The notes under the pieces are model-generated. The model was given only the letters and a program-made list of their open reading frames with translations. It made no database searches and had not been told where the DNA came from. The position numbers and the translations under genes were made by a program. This document shows positions 48,513-61,435 of a stretch of 64,000 bases of DNA, in pieces (positions within the stretch are counted from its first letter, which is position 1; each line of letters opens with the position of its first letter). The stretch is taken from assembly GCA_021397835.1 (NCBI GenBank), contig JAJFZO010000863.1, positions 372,001-436,000 of the forward strand, read 5' to 3'. The stretch is from Moringa oleifera (lineage: Eukaryota > Streptophyta > Magnoliopsida > Brassicales > Moringaceae).

Positions 48513-50795
48513 TTTCTTGTTTGTTTTTTGAGGGAAAGAATTATAAATAAAAAAAATTTGATCTTAAAATTGTCTGCATATTTTGTTAATGGAGATTGTT
48601 TTTATAATAAAAGAAAATAATTAAAAACTAAATTTTTGTTTGTTTAAATATCTTAAAAATTAAACTTAAAATTTAAATAAAATATTATTTTTATTTAAAA
48701 GTCAAATTACAAGATTATTTTCATTTAAAATTTAAATTATTTGATAAAGTAAAAAGTATTTCTTATTTATTTTATTTTTACTAAACATAAGCAGTAAATA
48801 AAGTATCTTATTTACTCTCCTTCTATTACATATATCAATTTGTATCTTTAGAAATTCATATCTAACTTTAAAAAATTGCTTTGTCACCATTTTTATTTTC
48901 TATATTACAATAAATTTAACTATATATATATATTTTTGTATTTCTCTTAGAAGTTAGAGTCTCAATTTGAAATATTTTAAAATTTTGCAACATTGGTTTA
49001 TAATCATACCACACTTTAGATGATGAAATTCTTTGTTGCAAAGTCTTTGTTAGTAAACTTTTTCTCTCAACCATCTCTGTTTATTGAAGGGTATAAAGTA
49101 TTATCATTGATTCTCTCATATTTCTATAAACTAGTTGTAGTTTTTGTGTAGCTTTTCAAGTCTTATTTTATTTTTTTTTAAAAAAATCCTGATTTGCTTT
49201 CCATATTGATTGCTAGCACATTTAAGAAGCTCATCTTATAATTTAGATAATCTTCTTAATGATTGCTTTTTTTCATAAAAGGTGGGGGCTTTATGATGAA
49301 AGTTAGCCAAAATTTTTATGCAAAAATATTACATATTGTTTTCTTTGTGTACTGTGACCTACTTCTTTTTTATAATATTTAAGATAGGCCTTTTACTTTT
49401 TATTTGAACTTCAAATACCTCTTTATCTTGTACTTCAGTAATTAAGCAATAATTGTCCTTAAATAATACTTTATATCTTCTTTTGAAGAGTTTAGCAAAA
49501 AAATAAAAGATATTAAAAATTAATTTCAAGTCTGATTACCTTTTATTGTCAATGTTTCTTTGTCTTTTATTGTAAGATATGCTCTATTTTCAATTTTGAC
49601 TTTTGAAATGACAGTTTTATCAAGCTCTTTGAAACCTTTTCATCATAAATCATATAATTTGTATAACCATTATTTATAAGCCAAATTCTGAGGAGTTACT
49701 GGTAGCTATGCATTATGCCACAAATTGTTCCTCTTCTTAAAACATTAAACAACATTCTTGATTTTTCCTTGTTGTTGAGATTTGCATATTTTTTTTTACA
49801 ACTAACTACACTTGTGACGTGTTGCATCTTGTCTCCACCAATACTTGTTTTGCGCATGATTGGGTTTTTTTTTTTTTTTTTATAGTAGGGACAAAGTGAA
49901 AAGACTTAATTGTTACTATTTTGGCCATTTTTGTTATTGCTTGTAAACTTTCAAACTTATCTTTGTTCAACCCATTTTGTTATTTTTGCCCCATTGTTAT
50001 TCTATGTTTTGGCTTGAAAATCCACCTTCCACATATCTTTCTTATCTTATAAGTCTTTTTTCTTTTTGTACTTTTAGTACATTCAATAATTATGCAAGAA
50101 TTAGAAAAATCGATACCAAGTAGTCTTACTTTGTTAACAATATCGAGAAACTTGTTAAAATTCCTCAATTATTTCTGATCTTTTTATTTTCTGCATCTCA
50201 AATTTTTGGATCAAATTCAGTACTTGCATTTCTTAAACTCTTTTATTCTCTTCGTAGTCTAGCTTCAAAAAACCTCAAATTTTTTTGGTTGTTTTCAATT
50301 TCATTATTTTAGTAAAAATGATGGATGAGATTGCTGTAAATAATGTTACTCTTGTTTTTAATTTTCTTTACTTCCTATCTTTCTAGTTTTTAATTTGTAC
50401 AAGAGTTAGATTGTGTAGCAATGCTGGAACTTCATATACTTGTTCAATAGTTTCTCATAGGTCATTTGCATCAAAATAAGTTTTTATTCTAACCATCCAT
50501 ATATGATAATTTGTTCCATCAAGTATTTAAGATGCAACTGCAGGGAATAAATTTTTTGAATTTGTTATGTAGAGTTTTTTTTTTCTTGGAAATATAGAGG
50601 AAATTGTTTAGAAATTGTGTTTAAGCTTTTACAATTTCATAAGTCTTTCAAGATAATAGTTTTGATATGACTTTGTTGACTTTTCTGAATGAAGATTAAT
50701 AAATAAGAATATAAAAAACTTTTAGGGTTTTATAATCATTTGCATATTTTATTGATAAAAATTCTATTTATGGAAAAAGAAAACAATAAAAAATT

Positions 50796-51146
50796 AAGGG
50801 TTTATTTGATTTCGAATCTCAAGTTTTTTGTTTTTTTTCAAAAAAAGAACATTTTTTGGATAAAATTATTTGGTAAGAATTGATTCTAAAAATGGTTTTG
50901 GTTTTTAGTTTTTAAAACAAAAGATAGAGAACATCCTAAAGTGGTTTTTGCTTTGATTTTTAATTTTCATGGGAGAAATGTTTTCATAATGGCATTATTG
51001 TAATCATTAATCACACCAAAAAACTTTAAAACATTGTTTTAAAAATAATATTATCAAACACATTCTTTCTTCTTCTTTTTTTCAGAAATAATTCTTAAAA
51101 ATAGTTTTCCAGAAAAAAGAAAAAAGAAAACAATCAAACAGGCCTT
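50796..51146. mobile_element. hAT-like MITE 1, nested in copia LTR
   Basis: Starts AAGGGTTTATTTGATT and ends AACAATCAAACAGGCCTT, whose reverse complement is AAGGCCTGTTTGATTGTT: imperfect terminal inverted repeats of about 16 bp. No coding capacity. The sequence interrupts the right LTR. Confidence 0.6.
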
Positions 51147-51485
51147 AAGGGCCTCTTTGATTTTTATTCTTAAAATAGTTTTTTTATTTTTAAAAACGAA
51201 AGAACAAAGAAATTTGTTTGATGAAACTGATTTGTAAAAATTAATTTAAAAAACAAATTTTAATTTTTTAGCTTTTAAAACATAAGAAAGAGAACTCAAG
51301 GTTTTCTTTATTTATTTTTTAACTTTCAATTTTTATAGCGTTGTTATCAATCAATCCAACTCTAACAAACTGTTTTTAAAACAATATTATCAAACAATTT
51401 TTTTTTCTTTTTTCTTAATACATCTATTAAAAATTATTTTTTAAAAATAATTATGAAAAAAATAGAACACAATTAAACACATTTA
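51147..51485. mobile_element. hAT-like MITE 2, directly adjacent homologous copy
   Basis: Begins AAGGGCCTCTTTGATTTT immediately after MITE 1 and ends ACACAATTAAACACATTTAA; same orientation and similar interior (AAACAATATTATCAAACA versus AATAATATTATCAAACA). More decayed at its right end. Confidence 0.55.
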
Positions 51486-51690
51486 AAGTTTTACTTATCT
51501 AGATATTCTAAAAATCTAAATTCAAAATTTGAACTAAAAAATTGTTTTTATCTAAAATTCAAATTAAAACATTGTTCCTATTTAAAATTCAAACTAGTTG
51601 ATGAAGTAAAAGATTAGGTTTTATTTGTTTTATCTTGGCCAAAAATATACAGCAAATAAAGTATTTTATTAACACTTATACTTCCAAACA

Positions 51691-54600
51691 TGCTATAAGA
51701 TCTCTTTTTTCAATTTTGGCTTAACATTTTAGAATGTGAAAATTATCCCAATAGTCCCTATAATTTCTCTCTCTTTTGCAATAATCAAAATTTTTAACTT
51801 AATTGGTTTTTTTTCTTAATTTGATCATGAGAACAAAATTTTCTTTGAGATAAATAAGGAGCAAATGGCATCTACTTTTTTCCAAAATAAGAAAACACTA
51901 ATTTTACCTTCATTTTTCTTTTTACTCTCTTTTATTTTAATTCTAAATCAAGTAGATGCCATATCGAATGATTAAAAAGTAAGTTTTCGAGTTTATGAAC
52001 ACATTTAAAAAGTTAGATATCATCTTCTAATGTTGCATTTGCGATTGATCTTGCTAATAAAACACTAAAAAAAAGGCGATAGATCTCAAGTTGAACAAAA
52101 AAGTTGACAACTTTTTTTTTTAAGTTGTGTATTTCAATAATGTTTGTTCTTATTTCATGAAATTGGTTGTTCACCTATGCACTTTGTATTTAACTTAAGA
52201 TATTTTTTGTTTTAAGAAAATTAGGCATTTTACAAGTCTACTATAATGATTTTGTTAAGGTTTATCAAAGTTGAAAATGTTTTATGAGGTTAGTTAAGTT
52301 TACATGAGATTACTTAGTCATAGATTGGATGAGCTAGAAATATTCAATTGGATCTATAAGTGTATTAAAGAAGTATCATGCAATATGGATGTACTTTTTC
52401 ATTTTTTTTGTAATTCAAGACAAGAGCACTACTACTATGTGCTCCATTTCTCTTCTGCAACATCTTCTTCTCTTTTGAATTCTTTAAATCTTTCCTAAGT
52501 AAACATGACATTAAAGCAATAAATCGCATCACTACCATCAATTACTGCTACATCTCTCAAAACTAAACTCATAAGGCATTCCAGCTTTAAAAGTTTTCTT
52601 ATATGATTTAATAGTAGTAAAAGTGAATGGTGTTGTTTTTTTAGTTGACTAAACAATTTAGGGTGGTCCATGTGTAAAACTTTGGTCTATTCGTGCAAAG
52701 TGTTTATCTTGTCCATGAAATATTTTGTGAGCTTCGTGCAAATTTGATGGTTCCATGTAACTCCTTTGTGAGCTCTATCTAAAGTTTATAGTTCTTTGTA
52801 AATTTAAGGACTCTATATAACTTGACTAGTTTGCATGTAATCCTATTTAATATTCATATAACTTTTTCGTATGAAGCATAATTAAGCGAATATTTTTTTG
52901 TGTAACTTTTGCTAAATATCATGTGAAGTGTAAATATTATTAAGTTCCATCTAACTTAGTACAACATCCATTAAGTTTATCATCCAAAATTGTAACTTTG
53001 ACTAATTTTCATTTGGTTTCAACACATTGTTTTGCATCCAAAAGATATAATTATCTTTAGTTAGAATGAATAATTTTTATGTACATCCCATAGGACAGGT
53101 ACAATGGTGAATTCCATTCTTACTTTTTTATCATATAATGGGACATGAGAGGTATCAAATAAAAGCTTCCAATAGTCATTAAGCATCTCTAAAACGTTAT
53201 CAGTCCTATTAAAGATGTTATCATAATTTTGGACCTTATTAGAATATAACCAATATAGTTGTAAAGTGTTCCCAAAGGCTACACATAGGCTATGTTCTTA
53301 GCATAGGGCATAAAACATAGAGAACAAGTTCAAATGGGAAGAGACATCAAAACTATTTACCAATAAAGCAAAAGTCTATTAATTAAGTGAGTTCTATAAA
53401 CTAGCTTAAAGCATATCATTCAATTGCATATGATTATGTGATTAAGGAAGACCTAAGAAAATGGTAACATTTTTATTCCATAAGACAACAGTATCGTGGA
53501 GAGTTTCAACTCATGTTTGTATTTTGCAAGTGAATTACTTGTGATAATTCTTATTGATTTTATACAATATAATGTGACTTTGGTGGCAATGTTGTGAGGA
53601 AACAACTTCAGCTACTAGTTCACATTTAACCAATTAGGCACAATCCATGTTGTTGGAAAGACATCAAGCCCTGATGCAGATGATGGTCGCACCTATTGAC
53701 TATTACATTTTCATCATGAAGTAATAAGGCACTCAAACAATGATTTACTTCTAATATCAAGAAGGCAATTGCCATGAGTTTCAAACTGCCATTTAGTTAT
53801 ATTCCCCATGCATTTACAGCTAGTAAGTTGGTTTTTAATTTATTATTGCATTTCATTGTTGTTAAGATTACAAATTATGGGAAATTATTCAATGATTTTT
53901 TTGCCATTTTATTTTCTTTCACTAAATGGCATATTTATTTTATTTCATTTTTGACTAACTACTATAAGCATAGTCACCTTCAAATGGCTCATTTAGAGCC
54001 AATCCATCAAGTTGGCAACAAGTTTGATTGAAAAGTCTCGGATGAAATTAGACACAAATTAGTACTACCACTAACAATAAAAATTAGCCTAACAGACCAA
54101 AGAATTTTTATGAACTTATATACAAGGTGTATTTACTCTTGGTCAAAACATTTTACTAATAAGCTTTGGCCTTTTCATGAGCTTATATACATTATGGATA
54201 AGTTTAAAGTTTAAACTGTACACCTTACCTTCTGCATCAATGAAATTGTGTACAAGTAAAGTAAAATTCACATAAATATAATAAAAAGAATCTTGTTAGC
54301 TTTATAGGTGTATTTTTGCACATGAAGGAAGATACGTACCTGATGAGTTGGTATATTTTATACTATAGATGGTCATATTAAACTTGAAAATCCTATTTAA
54401 AGGAACATATGACATGTTTGTATTTTTTTTTTTTTCAATAGACACAATTAATACATTTTAAGGGAAAAAACATATTTTGAGCATTCAAAGAAAACCTAAA
54501 TTACTAATATATGTTTTCATAGCTTTTTTTTCCCTTTTTTTTAATGCATTTTTGAACTAAAAGACCATGAACAAAGATAAGGTAATTATAGCCTCTACCA

Positions 54601-55269
54601 TTGAAGAAAAAACCAAAGGCCAAACCGGCATAACATCTCTCTTCCTTCTTGTTTTCACTTCACTTTGCTTTTGTCCAAAGAACTCAAATATTCGATCTTC
54701 AATTTCTTAGTAATTTCTATAAATCGTTCATCATCCAACAAATAAACCTTATCAAAACCTTAAGAACTAAAGGTATGCTTTTGAACCATTTATTTGGTTT
54801 AACTTAAGTCAAAATTTTTGGTTTTTGGATACCCACAAAAAGAAACCTACTATTATGATTGATTGAAAGTAGTTTTACATTATCAGTTATATTTTGTATG
54901 TGAAAATTTGATACATGTTTGTTAAATATTTAAGTTATTATGGTTATTGTTTCATGAATCACGAAAGTCTAGGTATATCGCTAGGGTTTGCTTGTTTGAT
55001 TTTTTGATACCATGAAAGTGAAAAATGGATTTGTTATACATACATACATATATATATATATATGTGCAACAGATGCGTTAGTTACTATTGCTTGGATGTC
55101 TAGGTTGAGTTTTGTGGATATATTATTATGTGTTTTTTAACTTTGTGCATTGATGTCATGAAAATATGTCACCTAGATGTTGTCAATGTATGTATATAAT
55201 GTAAAACATCAGTCTGAAATTTAATGTAAGTATAGGTATAACCTCACAAGTTAACTACCATTTCTTTGT
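51691..55269. other. intergenic, no gene recognised
   Basis: AT-rich. 52650-52900 shows loose internal repetition of phrases such as TTCCATGTAACTC and GTGAGCT. An 85-codon plus frame at 53774-54031 has no family features. (AT)n near 55042-55063. Probably decayed repeats. Confidence 0.4.
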
Positions 55270-56390
55270 TATTATTTGTGAGGAAGTTTTCTATTTCTCT
55301 ATCATTAAAGAGTGGACTCATTTTGTTAATTATGACCACTAAGCCTTGACTTCCTTTATCATATCTTTAATAAATTCTAAAAGGCCATGACAGATAACTT
55401 TAAGGCAAATCACAAATAAGAATTAACGCTTCCAGCAATGTCAGTGATCATGATTTAGTAACATCTCCTAGGAGAATATAGGCATGACCATTTCTACAAA
55501 TCTTCCTTCATGATGTATTCAAAAATTTGAGAGTAATGTTCTTAAAACTTCTCCATCAATTAATTGAAATTCACTTTCTTGATATACTCTTATTGCCCTG
55601 TAAAAAGTCTTAAATATATTTTCCTTCTTAAATTTACTCTTTATGTTTTAGGTTATATTCCAAAAACATAAACCATATGGTGGAATCAAGAAATAATTTT
55701 CTAGTGGCATTTGTTATACTTGCATGACGATCTAAGATTATAATCAAGTCTTTAATAAAACTAATTACATCCTTCAACTACGCCAAGAATTGTTTCCATG
55801 CCTTACAATTTTTTAAGTCACCATGACCAAAAGCCGATAGATATATTTATTCACTATCATCTTTGCACGGCACTATAAACATAATATTGTAGAACTCTCG
55901 TCTCAAAAGAGTGGCAGTGATAGGAATGATCTATCTGATCATTTAATGGAATCCCCTTAATGATCATTTAATGGAATCCCTCGATAATCATCCAAAAGCC
56001 ATGAAGAGATACCTTGATGGATGTATCCCATCTTCAATGCATATATGAACTTTAATTTTTGGTTTTACATTTTTCAACGTGTGACATTAAGAAACAATTA
56101 TTGATATAACTCAACTAGATCACCATAAGTAAACTATAATATTTGGTTTTATATTTTTTGCGTTTTAGGCTTTGCTATATAATTTTTGAATACAATATAG
56201 TTCTTTCATATCACTACTAATGCTTTTTGACTTCATTATTTTTGTATTACTAGACAACCTTTAGATCATAATTTTTTTCAATAATGAGACAATTGCTTAT
56301 CAATATCATTAATGCATCTCCTAACAAATGCATGTCAAATTCATTGTCTAATTTGAAAAAATTGCTCTTATTCAATTCTTACAGCATGAA
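55270..56390 (-). mobile_element. MULE (MuDR-type) transposase remnant
   Basis: The minus strand, through frameshifts and stops, gives the MULE transposase order: HPSRYLFMAFG (near 56020), FGHGDLKNCKAWK (near 55850), LKDVISFIKDLIIISDRHAS (55780-55720; the ISDRH.SI block is diagnostic), an ATRKLFLDSTIWF block (normally FP...H..C..H), then LKHK and FKTFYRAIR (near 55620) and LEFIKDM (near 55390). Non-functional. TIRs not found. A short duplication of TGATCATTTAATGGAATCCC lies inside at 55936-55980. The copia element at 56393 adjoins it, so the transposase N-terminus may be displaced beyond 61435. Confidence 0.7.
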
Positions 56391-56392
56391 TT

Positions 56393-56765
56393 TGTTGGAT
56401 TTCAAAAATAAATTATACATGTACATGTGAATGGCAATTACTAAATATTGCCTCTCTATTAAAAAACATAACTATTATGTTTAGATACATCATTTAAAGT
56501 AATCATTTATCGATTATAAATAGATCAACATTATTGTTTATTTTTTAGGACAAATCTTTCTCTTTAGCAATTCTACAGGTAAATCAAATTCTATTTGTCT
56601 TGATTTCACAAGTGTAAGGTGCAATCAAGTTATGATTCATTTTATCTTGTGAGGGAATTCGTGAATCCTCTATTGCATAATATAGAGGGCACATTTTAAT
56701 TTAAGAAAAGCAGTGGTGATACACAACTTGAAGCAATTTTCTTCTTCATATTCTTTTTTTACAAT
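56393..56765 (+). repeat. 5' LTR of the copia element
   Basis: Direct repeat partner of 61041-61435; starts with TGTTGGAT. The two copies differ at many sites, so the insertion is old. Confidence 0.7.
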
Positions 56766-59700
56766 TCTAAGGCAAAATTTTCAAGAATAAATGGTAGGAA
56801 CATTGAAGGATTTTTCTTTTAGTTTCGTGAAGTTGGAACATTTTGATGAAGAGAATTTTCTATGATGGTAAAAATGAATTCATTTCTTGTTGGTGATTTC
56901 ACAAGTGATGTACATTCTGAATATTTTCAAATCTGTGAAAACTGAGAATGAACAAGTAAAAGATAGAGTAAATAATAAAATTTACAAGAGATGTACTCTG
57001 AATGCCATGATTGATTATTTATTTGATATCTATTATAATGTTTCTACTGCAAAGAAATTTTGGGATAGTTTGGAGAAGAAATACATGTAAAATGACGTAA
57101 CTAGTAAGAAATTTCTTATCTTTAAACTTAATAATTTTAAGATGGTTGATAACAGATCCACTACGAAATAATTTATTAAGCTAGAAAGAGTCTTGAATCA
57201 CTTTCACAATGCAAAATGCACATAGATGAGACTATTGTTGTAAGTTTTATAATTGTGTCTCCTTTTTTAAAAAAATTTCAAGAGAAGCCTTAAAGCACGA
57301 AAAAAAAAAAAAGAAGATATTTCTCTTGACAATCTTGCTAACTATCGTCGTCTAGAAGAGAAATTTCACATGCAAGATAAGAATAAATATTCTAATGTTT
57401 CTAAAGTGCATCAGATTGAAGAATTATAGTTAAAAAATTGTCAAAAAAGAGACAAAATTAATCCAATAATAACTCCCAAAATAAAGACAAGAAAAAAAAT
57501 AATATTTTTTGTCACAAAAAGGGACATTTCAAATCTGAATACGAATATCTTAAAAAGAAAAAAGATGTAAGGAACCTTAAATGGAGCAAAGCAAGATCCA
57601 ATTGCTATGATTTCTGAAATCAACTTACTTGAGGATGACAATGTTCAATGGTTTGATTTTGGTGCTACCCAACATGTTTGCTAGAGCAAGAGTTTCTTCA
57701 ACTATCTTATTTATGAGAAATTCATCAACTATTATCGTTTTTAAAATTAGAGATGTGGAATTAAAATTCACTTTTGACAAGGTTTTAACTCTTACCAATG
57801 TATGTTATGCACCAAAAATTAAGAAGAATTTAGTGTAATGTAGTTTGTTAAACAAGCTTGGATTCAAACTTGTCTTTAAGGCAATCAGTTATATTTGTGG
57901 GAAATGGTTATCTTTGTAATGGTATGTTCAAACTTAATGTTGATTTAGTCAAGATATTAATGTTTTTATTTATATGATTAAACTTCTTTCCTCTAGCATT
58001 ATAGACTAGGACATGTAAAATTTACAACAGTGTATGAAATTTACAAGAGTATATGATATGGTTCAAATGGATTTATTACCATACTTTGAAAAATTACAAG
58101 AAAAATGTACATATATGCTAACAAAAATAATCATAAATCCTTTTTTCTAAAATGAATAGAACTTCTGATATGCTTGATCTTATTCATATTAATGTGTGTG
58201 ATTTGCGTAATATACTAACATTAGATGAAAAGAAATATTTTGTCACTTTTATAGATGATTGGGCAAGATTTTTTTTTCATATTTACTTTTTGAGTTATAA
58301 AGATGAAATTATTAAAAAAAATTTAAGATTTATAAGTTAAAATTAAATTGCATTGTGAATCTTTTATTAAATGTCTAAGATCAGATGGGAGAGAAGAATA
58401 TTATAACCCTACATATTTGACGTTCATATGAATTACCCAACAAGTGCTCCTTATACAGCATAACATAATAGTATAGCAAAACAAAATAATCATGCAATTG
58501 CTAAAATAGTTAATTCCATGTTACCTAATTCTAGTTTAAGTCAAGAATTTTAGGGTAAAACATTACTCACAGCATATCATGTCTTGAATAAAGTTCACCT
58601 ATGAGTTTTAGAATAAAAGAAAATCTAACCTAAACTATTTAAGAGTTTGAGGGTATAAGGTAACTTTCAAAGTACCAAATTTAAACAAAAAAACTTGAGT
58701 GAAAGTGGTGTCGAGAATATTTTCTTAGGATATGCACATAATAACAAAGCTTATAAATTTATGGTTATAAAACCTAATAGCTTAATTTTAGTAAATACTA
58801 CAATAGAGTCTAGAGATGCTATTTTTGAGGAAAATAGATTTAATTCTATTCCTAAGATTTGTGACAAAACTCCATAACAAAAAGAAGCTCTTGATAAAAA
58901 GAAAAAGGGTTTAAATCATGATAGTGAAGATGAAGTCAACGAACTTTGAAGAAGCGAAAGAGTAAGAAAAGCAAAAACTTAGTTCTATTTTTTTTTTTTT
59001 TCATGTTCTTAGTTGAAGAAACAAAAGAATCAATGAGTAATTGGATTCTTAATTACTTTAATAAAACATCTTATCCTAAAATGTTTAATAAGCAATGAAA
59101 TCACAAGATGTTGCATTCTAAATATATATAAATCATGAAATGGATTCAAAATAAAACATGAAAATTGGTTAATCTTCCACATGGTTCCAAATCAATTAAT
59201 TGTAAATGGATTTTCAATAGGAAAATGAAAGGAAATAGAACCACTGACAAGTATAAAGATAGATTAGTGGCTAAAATTTTGCTCAGAAATAAGGATCGAT
59301 TACTTTAATACTTATTCACTAATGGCAAGGATTACTACAATAAGGGTACTCATTGCATTTTCAATTCACAAATTACTAGTTCATCAAATAGACATAAAAA
59401 CAATATTTATAAATGGTGAATTGGATGAAGAAGTGTATATGAAATAAGTGTAAGGTTTTTTTGCACCTTGTCAAGAACATAATCTGTGTAAATTTGTTAA
59501 ATCTTTATATGGAATGAAAGAGACACCAAAGCAATGACATTAGAAATTTGATCAAGTTATACTTACAAATGGCTTTTAGATTGATGAACTAGATAAAAGT
59601 GTTTATAGCAAGTTCAACGAAGGAAAATGTGTCATTATCTATCTGTTTGTGGATGACATTTTGATCTTTAGAACTGACTTAAATCAAGTTAAAACTACCA

Positions 59701-61040
59701 AAATATTCTTGTGTAATAGTTTTAATATAAATGATATGGGTGAGATTGATGTAATTCTAGGAGTTAGAATTTTAAAAGATCAAGATAGTATCACGTAATC
59801 TCAATCACACCATATTGAGAAGGTTCTCAGTAAATTTAATCATTTTGATCATATACTAGCCTTAAACCTTTTAATCCAAATATAAACTTCGTTAAGAATG
59901 ATGAAAATATTTTATCATAACTGGAGTATTCAAAAATGATAAGATGCTTGATTTATGCAATGACATATACTAGCCAAACATAGTGTATGCAGTTGGTATA
60001 ATGAGTTAGCATACAAGTAATCCAAGTGACATGCTTTGACATAGTATAAGAAGAATTTTGAAGTATTTAGAAATACTAAGGATTATGGCATAAGTTATAT
60101 ATGTTTTTTTTTTCAGAGGAATATTATGTGTTAGCTAGATTACTTGTAAGGATGATCATGCTTCAACTACTAGACGGATCTTATGCTTAGGGGTGGTGCA
60201 ATTTCTCGGGGTTCCAAGATACAAACTTGCATAACAGATTCCATTATGGTTATAGTATGTGTAACTTTGGCTTCAGCAAGTAAAGAAGTTCAATGGCTTT
60301 GAGATTTATTCTATGGAATCCTTCTATGACCAAAACCTATAGCATCTGTGTCTATGTACTATGATAGTGCCATAACATTAACAAGAGCTTATAATCAAGT
60401 ATATAATTAAAAGTCTAGATATATTGGACTAAGGCACAATTGTATAAAAGACTTGATTATAAATAGAGTAATTATTTATTAACATTATAATATCAAGTTA
60501 AAATATGATTGATCCTTTAACAAAAAGATTGACTAAAACTTTATGAACAAAACATCAAGAAGGATAGGTCTTAAGCTCATTGAATTGAATCACCAGTGGT
60601 GGAACCTTAACTTAACACATGATATAATTTCTTGTCTTGAGTTCAATGAGTCAAAGTCTATCATATTAGTGATTGAAGTACTATACTCATTTTGTTATTT
60701 TCATCCCAATGCAATATCGTGCTTGGTACTTGCAATTTAAAAACAAAGAAATTGATGTTTAAAAAACATTTAATAGATATGAAAAAAAAGGCTTTATAAC
60801 ATGGGCATTTAAGCTACCTATGTATATAGATATGAAATTCGAGTCATTTCATAGAGCTAAAAGGTTTGGCTTGAAACATCTATGAAAAATATATGAAGTT
60901 TTCTACTACTTATAACTTAGAATACATGGTTCAAAGCTTACCTACTATATTATTCCAATTGGTTGTAATAAGCTTTCACTATATAATGTTCAATCGTAAG
61001 ATACTTTACTTATGCATATGATATATTTTGAAAATAATGG

Positions 61041-61435
61041 GGTTATAGGATATTTTCAAAAGAAATAGCATATGCACATGCGAATGGAAGTTACTAATTG
61101 TTGCCTCTTTATCAAATAACATAATTGTTTTGACATAACCATTATGTTTAGACAAATCCATTCAAAGCAATTAATTACCTATTACAAATAGATCTTTGTT
61201 TTTACTATAGAAAAATGAATTCCTTTCTCTCCAACAATTTTATAAACAAATACAAATTCTATTTATCTTGATTTCGCAAGTGTAAGATATAGTGAAAGTT
61301 TGTGAGAAAATTCATGGATCCTTCGTTGCACAATATAGAAGGTGAATTTTGCCTTAAGAAAAGTAGTAATGATACACGACTTCAAGGAATTTCCTTCTTC
61401 GAATTCTTTTTCTTACATACGTTTCTTTATAAGTG
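61041..61435 (+). repeat. 3' LTR of the copia element
   Basis: Direct repeat partner of 56393-56765; starts near TTATAGGAT after a purine-rich stretch. End estimated from where similarity fades. Confidence 0.7.

Larger units (their letters stand above)
48513..51690 (-). mobile_element. Ty1/copia remnant (gag-protease) with two LTRs
   Basis: The left LTR (48513-48827) and right LTR (50668-50795 plus 51486-51690) align along their length: shared blocks include GCATATTTT, AAAGAAAA(C/T)AAT, AATATTNTTTTTAT-like and GCA(A/G)TAAATAAAGTAT-like stretches. The internal part reads on the minus strand, with stops, as Tork-type gag (NFNKFLDIVNKVRLLGIDFS at 50160-50100) and protease (NGYTNYMIYDEKVSKSL near 49690-49640, matching the SGCTNHMT.DE family pattern). 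A degenerate primer-binding site (plus-strand TTTTGATATGAC) is near 50660. Integrase, RT and RNase H are absent. Two MITE-like elements sit inside the right LTR. LTR alignment was made by eye. Confidence 0.7.
56393..61435 (+). mobile_element. degenerate Ty1/copia element with both LTRs
   Basis: The 5' LTR (about 56393-56765) and 3' LTR (about 61041-61435) align throughout: ACATG(T/C)GAATGG, CTATTTNTCTTGATTTC-like, GCAATATAGA-like and GATACACNACTT blocks. Between them on the plus strand: gag (56790-57290; KRCTLNAMIDYLFDIYYNVS, FWDSLEKKYM), protease (57640-57840; FDFGAT, LTNVCYAPKIKKNLV), integrase (58150-58880; LDLIHINVCD, KKYFVTFIDDWARF, NIFLGYAHNNKAYKF), RT (59200-59800; ITDK-like start, LFVDDILIF at 59643, with FVDD for the usual YVDD) and RNase H (60000-60600; ending RIGLKLIELNHQW). 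Purine-rich AATGGGG near 61034 precedes the 3' LTR. Many stops, so inactive. LTR ends are approximate. Confidence 0.85.

Noticed and set aside
53774..54031. 85-codon hydrophobic frame
   Set aside because: Composition is typical of random AT-rich DNA and there is no supporting context.
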